Shown piece after piece: positions 41,964-50,208 of a DNA stretch of 64,000 bases. Source of the stretch: Rhodospirillales bacterium URHD0017. GTDB taxonomy: Bacteria > Pseudomonadota > Alphaproteobacteria > Reyranellales > Reyranellaceae. The notes below the pieces were generated by a model. It saw only the letters and a list, made by a program, of their open reading frames with translations, was not told where the DNA came from and made no database searches. The position numbers and the translations under genes were made by a program. The stretch covers positions 1-64,000 of the forward strand of contig FODP01000025.1 in NCBI GenBank assembly GCA_900110395.1, given 5' to 3'. The first letter of the stretch is position 1. The number at the start of each line of letters is the position of its first letter.

Positions 41964-43595
41964 TCATACCCCACCGGGAGGCAGGTGCCACGACTTTCGT
42001 GCCTGTTGGATCGTGTCCAATTTGGCCGCTTTGCCGGCAATGGCGTCGATGAGGTCAGCCGCCACCTTTTCCGTGCGTTTCCACTCGTCCGAGCCCACCG
42101 GCTGGCCAAAGCGCACGGGACGGCGAAAGAAGGTTCCGCGCAAGCGGCCCCAGTAGCCCCATAGCCACAGGGCGAAGTCGTCGATCGAGCGAGCGCCCGG
42201 GCCGCGCTCCGCCTGGTCGAGCAGCGGGTCGTCGTCGACCGACAGTCCGACGATGCTCGCATCCGCCACGAGGTGAATGTTGTCGAGTTCGAGCGAGGAG
42301 CGGTCGACGAAGCGGCTGTCGACGGGATCGATCGTGAGCCGCAGCGGATGGGCGAACTTCGCCGGGCGGAGCGCGATGGGATGATAATGGTTGCCGTGCA
42401 CGAGAATGCCGTGCTCGCCCACGCGCCAGCAGATCCTGAGCGGTATGTCGAAAGGCCGGTCGGACTCGACGAAGTTGCGCTCCGGCATGTGCTCGATCAG
42501 CAGCCTGGTGATCGCGTCGCTCGAGATGTCGAGGGTGCCGTCGCCGCGGCGAACGGTCTTGTCGAGGATCGGACGGACGATCTTGCCGTGGACCTGGATG
42601 GCATGAAACAGGACGGCGGCCGTATCACCCGTCAGCCGGTCGGCCATGCGCGGCAGCGCCCAATCGCTCAGGACCAGATCAGCGACCTGACAGCTCACCA
42701 GCGAATCCGTCGCCCGGCCGGCGGCAAGGGCGACGTAATGGGCACAGGACATCAGCACGAACTTGCAACTGCGCGCGTAGTAGAATGCCAGCGAGCGCTC
42801 CGAGTAGTGGACCTTCTCGCGCCCGTAGTGCGCCTCCATCGTCTTGCCGTAGCTCACCTGGCTTTCGCTGTAGTGGACGAAGTGGAAACGGGCGTAATCC
42901 CCCAGCCGGGCGAACAGCGGCTCGCTGCGGAGGTATGTCTCGGTCTCTGCCGTCGTGAAGATGACGATGTGCGGCGCGTAGCGCTTCGCCAGTTCAGGCA
43001 GGTTGTTCGTCGCAAGCAGCGTCGCGCACAGGTAACGGACGAAGTAGCTCGAATAGGGCTGGCCCCAGACCGGGCACGTGATGACGAACGGCTGCCGTCC
43101 GTCGCGCGCGCTGTCGATCGCCGACGCCAGTCGATCGACCCAGGGATCGTAGCTGTCGAGGAAGGTCTTGACGAACTGTGCGAAGGCATCGTCGGGATCG
43201 ATCGTGAGGACGCTGGCAAAAAAGTCCTCCATGTCACCCGGCGTGCCATGCCTCAGCAGGTTGATCGCCGCATGATGCCGCAACAACGGATGCCGCGGGT
43301 CGGCGTGAGACGCCTCGCGCAGCACCACCAGGGCATCCTGGTGGCGGTTCACCAGGTCATACATCGTGGCGAGCTGCACCGCGGTGTCGGCGCCGCCAGC
43401 CAGCGCCCAGGCCCGCTCGACTTTCTCAATGGCCTCGCAAACCAGCTGGGGATCGGCCGCCCACAGCTCGGTGCCTTCCCGCAGCAGGCCCTTGGCGGCA
43501 AAATCCACGGCCCGTGGCAACACCAAGGCGGCCGGCCGCCGCCCTCGGAGAGCGGACAAGCGGGCCCGCAAAGGCTGTTTGGCTTCCCCGGTCAT
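41964..43595 (-). CDS. 543-residue member of the W-G paralog family with TPR-like N-terminus
   Basis: Residues ~45-120 look like degenerate TPR units (ALAGGADTAVQLATMYDLVN, DALVVLREASHADPRHPLLR). The family core begins FVITCPVWGQPYSSYFVRYL (W177, G178), then ATLLATNNLPELAKRY, IVIFTTAETETYLRSEPLF and RICWRVGEHGILVHGNHYHP. The end (ALWLWGYWGRLRGTFFRRPVRF) is unique to it. It is the most diverged of the three paralogs. It heads the eight-gene minus operon with O-methyl, oxygenase, C-methyl and amino-transfer genes. No named family recognised; a role in transferring or recognising sugars is only inferred. Confidence 0.72.
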   Translation of the reverse strand: MTGEAKQPLRARLSALRGRRPAALVLPRAVDFAAKGLLREGTELWAADPQLVCEAIEKVERAWALAGGADTAVQLATMYDLVNRHQDALVVLREASHADPRHPLLRHHAAINLLRHGTPGDMEDFFASVLTIDPDDAFAQFVKTFLDSYDPWVDRLASAIDSARDGRQPFVITCPVWGQPYSSYFVRYLCATLLATNNLPELAKRYAPHIVIFTTAETETYLRSEPLFARLGDYARFHFVHYSESQVSYGKTMEAHYGREKVHYSERSLAFYYARSCKFVLMSCAHYVALAAGRATDSLVSCQVADLVLSDWALPRMADRLTGDTAAVLFHAIQVHGKIVRPILDKTVRRGDGTLDISSDAITRLLIEHMPERNFVESDRPFDIPLRICWRVGEHGILVHGNHYHPIALRPAKFAHPLRLTIDPVDSRFVDRSSLELDNIHLVADASIVGLSVDDDPLLDQAERGPGARSIDDFALWLWGYWGRLRGTFFRRPVRFGQPVGSDEWKRTEKVAADLIDAIAGKAAKLDTIQQARKSWHLPPGGV

Positions 43596-43697
43596 CCGAA
43601 GTTGACTACCCCACGCGGAAAGTGCTGACTAGGCCTTGGTCGCAGGCTGCTGCAAATAAGACGCAGCGCCGGCGCGTATTCATTTGAGCAGATCAAC

Positions 43698-44783
43698 GTG
43701 AAAGCCGCCCGGCCATACGTCAGCTTCGTCTCGTACTTCCGCAACGACGGCTACACCAGGGACTTCGATCTTCGCGTCAAGCGGGCGACGAGCTTTCTCG
43801 TTCGTCAGCTGCAGCGCGCGGAGATCGATTCCGAGATCATCCTGGTCGAATGGAACCCGCCAACCGACCGGCCGCTGATCATCGAATCCCTGGATCCACT
43901 GCCGCAGGGTGATTGCGTTCAGGTGCGCGGCGTCGTCGTCGGCCGCGAGCATCATGAGAAGTTCATCGGCTCGCAGGAGTCGGGCATGAACCCCGCCGCC
44001 GCGGCCAATGTCGGGCTGCGGCGCGCCGAGGGCCGCTTCGTCTCGCCCAAGGCGTCGGACACCTACCTGTCGAAAGAGATCATCGCCACCATCGCCCGGC
44101 AGGACCTGCACGAAAACGCGCTGTACCGCTGTGACCGTTGCGACGTCACGCTTTCCCCGACGCTTCTGCGCAACCTCGGCGACGATGCGCTGCTGGGGCG
44201 CCTGGAGAGCCTGGACAGTACGCGCTACAGCCACATTCCCAACCCGCCGCAATGGTACATCCGCGAGTTGCACACCAACGCCTGCGGCGACTTCCTGCTG
44301 ATGAGCCGCACCATGTGGCAGACCGTTCGCGGCTTTCCCCTCGACAACACGGTGCTGTCGCTCGATTGCGATTCGCTGATCATGCACGCAGCTGTGGCAC
44401 TGGGTTCGCACGAGATCCGCCTGCCGGCGGCCTGCCGCGTCTTCAAGGGTCGCCACGACCGCCTGTTCAGCAACCGCATCAGTCATGTCTGGACACCGCT
44501 GCAGTCCAGGGTCGACAAGATCATGACCAATTTTCGCTGGTGGCGATTGCAGCAGATCGCGCGCAGCGCCTTCGACTATCCCAAGCGCAAGGTCGCCGGC
44601 GTCGAAAGCGTGCTGGCGCCGTCGATCGAGCGCAACTTCGTCAAGCCCGCCGAGCAGTGGGCGCACGGCATCCGTCCGCAGCTCAACCAGCCGGAAAACT
44701 GGGGCCTGGCCGACCAGCCGCTCGAGGAGAGGCTGCTCTGCCGGGCGCGGTGGTCGGTGAGGGATGCCTCGGCGGCGGCATGA
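43698..44783 (+). CDS. glycosyltransferase-like protein (GT2-type)
   Basis: A 361-residue protein. The start YVSFVSYFRNDGYTRDFD and DSEIILVEWNPPTDRP resemble the opening of GT2 proteins, NPAAAANVGLRRAEGRFV the third helix, and KASDTYLS the metal site. It parallels the N-terminal half of the protein at 1408 (SYFRND, EIILVEWN, NVGLRR). The C-terminal half has DNTVLSLDCDSLIMHAAVAL, an acidic acceptor motif. Start is GTG 43698. The ATG of the HddC-GmhB fusion overlaps its stop (ATGA), linking transfer of a sugar with heptose activation. Confidence 0.72.
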   Translation: MKAARPYVSFVSYFRNDGYTRDFDLRVKRATSFLVRQLQRAEIDSEIILVEWNPPTDRPLIIESLDPLPQGDCVQVRGVVVGREHHEKFIGSQESGMNPAAAANVGLRRAEGRFVSPKASDTYLSKEIIATIARQDLHENALYRCDRCDVTLSPTLLRNLGDDALLGRLESLDSTRYSHIPNPPQWYIRELHTNACGDFLLMSRTMWQTVRGFPLDNTVLSLDCDSLIMHAAVALGSHEIRLPAACRVFKGRHDRLFSNRISHVWTPLQSRVDKIMTNFRWWRLQQIARSAFDYPKRKVAGVESVLAPSIERNFVKPAEQWAHGIRPQLNQPENWGLADQPLEERLLCRARWSVRDASAAA

Positions 44784-46000
44784 ACGTCGAACAGGCTGTT
44801 TTTCTCGTCGGTGGTCTCGGCAGCCGCCTGAAGGCGCTGACCGGCGACACCGCCAAGCCCGTTCTCGACGTCGGCGGCCGGCCCTTCCTCGATCATCTGC
44901 TGGACGAGGCAAGCCGGCACGGCGTCAAGCGGGCCCTGCTGCTCTGCGGCTATCGCGCCGGTGATCTCGTCGCCTCCTACCAGGGTCGCTCGATTCGCGG
45001 CATGACGATAGACACGGTGGCCGAATCCGAGCCGGCCGGCACCGCCGGCGCGCTTGCCCTGGCGGCCGACCGGCTCGACGACTGGTTCTTCCTGGTCAAC
45101 GGCGATTCGCTGTTCGACTTCAACTGGCTGGGGCTCCTGCCCGCCAACGACGCGAGCAAGACAGGCTGGGTGCGCATGGCGTTGGCCAGCGGCATCACCG
45201 GCGACCGCTACGGGCGCGTCGCCGTCGACGGCCAGCAGGTGCGCGACTTCATTCCGGCCGGCACGCTCGACCGTCCGATCAATGCCGGGGTCTACCTGAT
45301 GCGCAAGGACGTCCTGTCGCGCATCGGCGCCGTCCCCTGCTCGCTCGAGCGCGACGTGCTGCCAGGGCTAGCGAGGGACGGCCTGGTCGAAGGCGTGGTC
45401 GTCGAGGCACCGTTCATCGACATCGGCACGCCGCAGGACTTCGAGCGCGCGCAGCGCGTGGTGCCGCGCATCATGAAGCGCCCCGCCGCCTTCCTCGACC
45501 GCGACGGCGTGTTGAACGTCGATACGGGCTACGTGCACCACCCTGACCAGGTGCGTTGGGTCTCCGGCGCGCGTGAGGCCGTGCGCTGGCTGAACGACGC
45601 CGGCTATCTGGTGTTCATCGTCACCAACCAGGCCGGGGTCGCGCGCGGGCTCTACAGCGAAGAGCACATCGTCGATCTGCACGGCTGGATGAGCGCCGAA
45701 CTGCGTCGGCACGGCGCGCACATCGATTGCTTCGAATACTGTCCCTACCACCCCGAGGGCGTCGTCGAGCGCTATCGGCTCGTCTCCGAGCTGCGCAAAC
45801 CCGGCCCAGGCATGATCCGCAAGCTGCTGGCGGAATGGCCGATCGATGCCTCGCAATCGTTCCTGATCGGCGATCGCGAAACCGACCTGGAAGCGGCGGC
45901 CGCCGCTGGCATTCCCGGTCACCTGTTCAGCGGCGGCGATCTCCTCGATTTCGTCAAGGCGCGGATCAAGCCGACACGAAGAACCGTCGATTTCGATTGA
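44780..46000 (+). CDS. hddC/gmhB: heptose-1-phosphate nucleotidyltransferase fused to GmhB-like phosphatase
   Basis: A 406-residue fusion. Residues ~1-230 are a sugar-1-phosphate nucleotidyltransferase (FLVGGLGSRLKAL, FFLVNGDSLFDF, FIDIGTPQDFERA) of the HddC type, which makes GDP-heptose. Residues ~235-400 are a HAD phosphatase of the GmhB type: AAFLDRDGVLNVDTGYVHH, TNQAGVARGLYSE, CPYHPEG and LIGDRETDLEAAAAAG. In GmhB the zinc site is C-x-H plus a CxC before RKP; here the CxC is changed to S-E-L, so two ligands are missing. Sequential GmhB and HddC steps are joined in one chain. The end overlaps a convergent aldo/keto reductase gene by 35 bases. Confidence 0.88.
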   Translation: MNVEQAVFLVGGLGSRLKALTGDTAKPVLDVGGRPFLDHLLDEASRHGVKRALLLCGYRAGDLVASYQGRSIRGMTIDTVAESEPAGTAGALALAADRLDDWFFLVNGDSLFDFNWLGLLPANDASKTGWVRMALASGITGDRYGRVAVDGQQVRDFIPAGTLDRPINAGVYLMRKDVLSRIGAVPCSLERDVLPGLARDGLVEGVVVEAPFIDIGTPQDFERAQRVVPRIMKRPAAFLDRDGVLNVDTGYVHHPDQVRWVSGAREAVRWLNDAGYLVFIVTNQAGVARGLYSEEHIVDLHGWMSAELRRHGAHIDCFEYCPYHPEGVVERYRLVSELRKPGPGMIRKLLAEWPIDASQSFLIGDRETDLEAAAAAGIPGHLFSGGDLLDFVKARIKPTRRTVDFD

Positions 46001-46928
46001 TCTCGAGGATCGCTTCCAATGCCTGCTGCGGCAGCGGCCCTAAAAAGCTGGCGGCGGCGTTCTGGTCGGCCTCCAGTGGCTTCATGATGCCGGGAATCGT
46101 GGTCGATAACGCCGGGAACGACAGGCAGAAGCGCAACGCGGCCTGAGCCGCCGCCTCGCCCGGCGGCGTCGAGATCGCGGCCATCAGGTCGGCCGCGCCA
46201 TCGACCCAGTTGGCGAGCTGGGCGCGCGGCCAGCGCGCCCGGTGATCGCCCGCCGGAAAGACGCTGTCATGGCCGACCGTGCCCGACAGGAAGCCGAAGC
46301 AGAGCGGCGTGCGGCCGATGAAGCCGATGCCGAGCCGCTCGACCTCCGCGAACAGCCCGCTCGTCAGCACGCGCACGTCCATCATGTTGAAGTTGGCCTG
46401 GATGACCGCGATGTCACAGGCAGCCAGGGCCTGCATCGCTTCATCCGGTCCCTTGGCCGACACGCCCCACGCACGGATCTTGCCGCTCTCGACCAGCCCC
46501 GCCAGCGCTTCGCGCACGACGGGCGATTTCACGACGTCGAGCGGCGGATTGTGGAGCTGCAGGAGGTCGAGATGGTCGGTGCCGAGCCGCGCCAGGCTGC
46601 GCTCGGTCGAGGCGACGATCGCCGCTGGCGAGAAATCCGGCGCCTGATCCCAGGCTTCGTAGCCCGCCTTGGTGGCGATGACGGCACGGGAGCGCTTGCC
46701 GCGCACCGCGCGGCCGATCAGCTCCTCGCTATGACCGTTGCCGTAGGCGGCCGACGTGTCGAAGAAAGTGATGCCGCGCTCCAGCGCGCGCTCGAGGGCT
46801 GCCAGCGACGTGCGATCGTCGGTGTCGCCGTAGGACGTCTGCTCGATGGTGCGCCCGCCGATGCCCCAGGCTCCGAAGCCGATCTCCGAAACCTGCAGGC
46901 CGGTCTTGCCGAGCGGCCGGTAGCGCAT
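45966..46928 (-). CDS. aldo/keto reductase
   Basis: A 320-residue (alpha/beta)8 oxidoreductase. All four catalytic residues are seen: Asp in FFDTSAAYG (with Tyr four further on), Lys in VIATKAGYE, and His in LDLLQLHNPP. The N-terminus YRPLGKTGLQVSEIGFGAWGIGG is typical of the L-galactose dehydrogenase/YajO-like group, using NAD(P)H. It starts three bases after the stop of the radical SAM gene, so the two are one operon. It could reduce or oxidise a sugar intermediate at the anomeric carbon or a keto group. Confidence 0.9.
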   Translation of the reverse strand: MRYRPLGKTGLQVSEIGFGAWGIGGRTIEQTSYGDTDDRTSLAALERALERGITFFDTSAAYGNGHSEELIGRAVRGKRSRAVIATKAGYEAWDQAPDFSPAAIVASTERSLARLGTDHLDLLQLHNPPLDVVKSPVVREALAGLVESGKIRAWGVSAKGPDEAMQALAACDIAVIQANFNMMDVRVLTSGLFAEVERLGIGFIGRTPLCFGFLSGTVGHDSVFPAGDHRARWPRAQLANWVDGAADLMAAISTPPGEAAAQAALRFCLSFPALSTTIPGIMKPLEADQNAAASFLGPLPQQALEAILEINRNRRFFVSA

Positions 46929-46931
46929 GGC

Positions 46932-48968
46932 TCAGTAGTGGCCGGCCAGCTCGGGCGTGATCGCGGCCGACCGCGGCGAATAGAGATAGGCGCCCTTCTT
47001 GTTGCCCCACCAGACGATCTCGCGGCACCATTTCTGGAAATCGTCATAGGGCTTGGCCGTACGATCGACCTCGATCGCCAGCGGCTTCTCGGCGAGCAGC
47101 GCCTGCTCGCCGCCGCGCACCTTGTGCCAGTAATCGAGCAGGTCGTAGCCCAGGCGGATCCTGAGGTTGTCTTTGGCGAACGGCTGATGGACCAGCGCAT
47201 GATTGAGGCGGATCGCCTCGCCGATGACCTCCATGGGCAGGCCGTCAGCCTTGGCGCTCACGATCTCGGCCAGAAGCCTGCCGGCCTCGGCATAGAAGGC
47301 GTCGAATTTACCCTTGGCCGTCAGCTCGACGAAGATGAACTCGTCGGCCGGCCAGTAGATGCCGAGATATTCCTTGGAGAAGACGTACTCCGAGCCGCCC
47401 TGCTGGATCGATTCCGCCTCCTTGTGGAAGAAGGCATTGATCTCGGCGATCATCGGGAAGCGCGCAGGCTCGGCGGCCATGAAGGCCTCGATCATGTCGC
47501 GGTAGGAGATGCCCGAGATGCCGTGCGCCATGATCAGTGGGATCTGGAACAGCTTGTCGAAATGCAGCAGCGCCGTCATCCAGCAGAAGACGCGGGTGCG
47601 CCGCCAGTCGGCCAGCGGCATCGCCGCCGTCGCCACCACGAGGTCCTGGACCTCCGGCACATCGTCGTCGAGCTCGATGCGCTCGCCATGGATGTTGATG
47701 ATCTTGGACTCGACCGTGACCATGCCGTACTTGGCCTGGTAGGCCGGATCGCCCATCTCGGCGTTGGGCAGGATCGAGAGATTGTTGAACTGGATGCGAT
47801 TGTGCTGGCCGTTCTCGATCAGCTGGTCGACGCCCTTGACGAACGATTCGTAGGTCTCGCCGGGCAGGCCGAGGATCAGGTCGGAATAGGTCTCGACCTT
47901 GTCGCGGGTGAAGCGGCGCTGCAGCTCCATGTAGGTGCCGAGCGAGATGTTGTCGCGCTTGATCGCTTCCAGCGTCGGCTTGTCGACACTCTGCATGGAA
48001 AGCGCCACGCCCTTGTTCAAGCCGGCGTCGGACAGGATTTTCTGTGTCTCGTAGGCGCGCTCGGTCGCGTTCTTGGTGTTCTGCACCGACAGCGCCACCG
48101 GATAGCCGGTCTCCTGCTTCACGCCGGCAACGTAGTTGGCGATGTCGACATCGCGCTTCTGGATGCCGAAGTTGGCGTCGCAGCAGAAGATGTACTCGAT
48201 CTTCTTGTCGGCGAACCAATCGACCTCACGATAGAGCCGCTCCTCGCCGAACTTGGTGACCTTGGCGGCCGTCGCTGAGCCCCAGTCGCAGAAGGTGCAG
48301 CGGAACGGGCAGCCGCGGTTGGTCTCCCACAGGCCGATCCAGCTCTCGTTCGGATTGGCGGCCATGATCGAGTCGAAGGCGCCCTCGAGGAAGGGCGAGG
48401 GGATTTCGTCGAGGTCGCGCACGCGATCGATGTTGGGGTTGCGCACGAAGCTGCCGTCAGCCTTGACCATGCTGACGCCCGGCAGCGACTGCCAAGCCTC
48501 CCGGTCCGCGAAGCTTTCCAGCAGCTTGAGGAACGTCCGCTCGCCCTCGTTGTGGACGGCGAGGTCGATCTGGGGATTGGCCCGCAGGAAGGCCTCGGGC
48601 TGGTCCGGCACGTGCGGGCCGCCGAAGACGATGACAATGCCCGGCCGCAGCGCCTTCAGGCGGCGGGCGATCTCGAGCGAGATGCGGCCGTTCCAGACGT
48701 AGCTGCTGAAGCCGACCAGATCGGCGTCCTTCAGGGCCTCGACGGCATCGGCGATGCGCACCCGCTTGTAGAGCGGCGGCAGGAACTCGTAGAGGCCGGG
48801 GTCGGCCGCCATTTTCTGCACATAGGTCTGCAGCAGCGCGACCGAATAGGGCAGATAGTTCTGGCCGGAAAAGGAGTTGTTGATCTGGACCAGCCCGACG
48901 CGAACCGGCGCGCGGCGCTCCGGGGAGGCGTCGGCAGGCAGAGGTTCGGGTCCCTGGGCGGTCGACAT
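46932..48968 (-). CDS. B12-binding domain radical SAM protein
   Basis: A 678-residue class B radical SAM enzyme. Residues ~20-140 are a cobalamin-binding domain (VGFSSYVWNGRISLEIARRL, IVIVFGGPHVPDQPEAFL). The cluster-binding CxxxCxxC is C220, C224, C227 in NRGCPFRCTFCDWG, and LILGLPGETYESF follows near 365. The C-terminal ~250 residues are helical and unassigned. Members methylate unactivated carbons or rearrange sugars and tetrapyrroles. ATG 48968 (MSTAQG) is preferred over 49022 because the extra 18 residues are not conserved-looking. It is upstream of the aldo/keto reductase. Confidence 0.88.
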   Translation of the reverse strand: MSTAQGPEPLPADASPERRAPVRVGLVQINNSFSGQNYLPYSVALLQTYVQKMAADPGLYEFLPPLYKRVRIADAVEALKDADLVGFSSYVWNGRISLEIARRLKALRPGIVIVFGGPHVPDQPEAFLRANPQIDLAVHNEGERTFLKLLESFADREAWQSLPGVSMVKADGSFVRNPNIDRVRDLDEIPSPFLEGAFDSIMAANPNESWIGLWETNRGCPFRCTFCDWGSATAAKVTKFGEERLYREVDWFADKKIEYIFCCDANFGIQKRDVDIANYVAGVKQETGYPVALSVQNTKNATERAYETQKILSDAGLNKGVALSMQSVDKPTLEAIKRDNISLGTYMELQRRFTRDKVETYSDLILGLPGETYESFVKGVDQLIENGQHNRIQFNNLSILPNAEMGDPAYQAKYGMVTVESKIINIHGERIELDDDVPEVQDLVVATAAMPLADWRRTRVFCWMTALLHFDKLFQIPLIMAHGISGISYRDMIEAFMAAEPARFPMIAEINAFFHKEAESIQQGGSEYVFSKEYLGIYWPADEFIFVELTAKGKFDAFYAEAGRLLAEIVSAKADGLPMEVIGEAIRLNHALVHQPFAKDNLRIRLGYDLLDYWHKVRGGEQALLAEKPLAIEVDRTAKPYDDFQKWCREIVWWGNKKGAYLYSPRSAAITPELAGHY

Positions 48969-49081
48969 CAGCGTAGAGGTAAGCTGCCCGGCCCCTGAAC
49001 GCAATGCAATATATGGACGCAATCCCTTGAGATTGAAGGCCTTATTGTGGTTTGTCTCAGGCGATCACGCTCGGTGGGGAA

Positions 49082-50041
49082 ATGGATTTCACGGGCAAGA
49101 AAGTTCTAATCGCCGGTGGCGCCGGCTTCATTGGGACCAATCTTGCCCTGGCCCTCGCCAAGCGCGGGGCGCGCCTGCGGCTCACGGTCCATGAAAAGCC
49201 GCTGCAGGCCACCCTGCCGGGGGCCGAAGTCGTGAGCCTGGACCTGCGCCAGCCTGACCACTGCGCCCGGGCCGTCGAGGGCATGGACTACGTCTTCCTG
49301 TGCGCGGCGCATACGTCGGGTGCCGCCGTCATCCGGACCACACCGCTTGTCCACATTACGCCCAACGTCCTGATCAACACGCTGATGCTCGAGGCGGCGC
49401 ACCGCGCCCGGGTGGCGAGATTCTGCTTCATCTCCAGCGGCGCCGCCTACCCGCCAACCGCCGACCGGCCGGTGGGCGAAGAAGAGATGTTCGACGGCGA
49501 CCCGCACGAGGTTTATTTCGCCGCCGGCTGGATGAAGCGCTATGCCGAGGTCCTCTGCCGCACCTACGCCGAGAAGATTCCCAATCCGATGCCGACGATC
49601 GTGGTGCGGCCGTCGAACGTCTACGGCCCGTATGACAAGTTCGACTTCGCCGTCAGCCATGTGACGGCCGCCCTGATCCGCCGCGTGGTCGAACGCCACA
49701 GCCCGCTCGAAGTGTGGGGCAACGGCCAGGACATCCGCGATCTCGTCTACGTCGATGACTTCATCGAGGGCATGCTCGTGGCCTTCGACACGGACCGACC
49801 CTATCTCGCGGTCAACATCTGCGCCGGCGCCGGCCACTCGGTGCGCGAGATTCTGGAGAAGATCCTGAAGGTCGACGGCTTCGCCGGCGCCGACGTCCGC
49901 TACGACCCGTCACGCCCCAGCACCATCCCGGTGCGCCTGATGGACAACAGCCTCGCCCGCCAGCTCGGCTTCGAGGCACGCACGTCGCTCGAGGACGGGT
50001 TACGGCGGACGATCGAGTGGTATCGGAAGAACCGGGGCTGA
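49082..50041 (+). CDS. NAD-dependent sugar epimerase/reductase (extended SDR) with altered active-site motif
   Basis: A 319-residue extended SDR with LIAGGAGFIGTNLALALAKRG and the serine in FISSGAAYPPTADRP. The usual YxxxK is replaced: the sequence is VYFAAGWMKRYAE, putting an alanine four before the lysine. VVRPSNVYGPYDKFDF and DLVYVDDFIEGML are normal for the family. ATG 49082 has a GGTGGGGA ribosome site; TTG 49052 is less likely. In GDP-6-deoxyheptose pathways, SDRs act as 4-keto reductases or epimerases, and this gene lies between the heptose genes at 44780 and 55360. Palindromic repeat copy B follows. Confidence 0.85.
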   Translation: MDFTGKKVLIAGGAGFIGTNLALALAKRGARLRLTVHEKPLQATLPGAEVVSLDLRQPDHCARAVEGMDYVFLCAAHTSGAAVIRTTPLVHITPNVLINTLMLEAAHRARVARFCFISSGAAYPPTADRPVGEEEMFDGDPHEVYFAAGWMKRYAEVLCRTYAEKIPNPMPTIVVRPSNVYGPYDKFDFAVSHVTAALIRRVVERHSPLEVWGNGQDIRDLVYVDDFIEGMLVAFDTDRPYLAVNICAGAGHSVREILEKILKVDGFAGADVRYDPSRPSTIPVRLMDNSLARQLGFEARTSLEDGLRRTIEWYRKNRG

Positions 50042-50067
50042 AGCCGTTCCTCCTCGTCCTTCATATT

Positions 50068-50161
50068 CCTCTCCCCCGTTAGGGGGAGAGGCTAGACTAG
50101 CTGAGGGGGAATCGACGTGCGCGGCTCCCTCACCCAACCTCTCCCCCTAGCGGGGGAGAGG
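50068..50161. repeat. paired palindromic element, copy B
   Basis: Two 24-base palindromes at 50068-50091 and 50138-50161, with arms CCTCTCCCCC and GGGGGAGAGG; the centre of the left one is GTTA instead of GCTA. The 46 bases between them keep the AATCGACGTGCGC core and the CTCCCTCACCCA side of copy A. It lies between the plus-strand SDR and the minus-strand E1 beta gene, a convergent junction, and probably stops transcription from both sides. Confidence 0.9.
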
Positions 50162-50208
50162 AGCATGAAGGCCTGTCGACTGCGCAGCAGCGAAGCTGGT
50201 GAGGGTCC

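Noticed and set aside
46242..48278. A 678-codon open frame on the plus strand
   Set aside because: Antisense to the aldo/keto reductase and radical SAM genes; no motif and biased composition.
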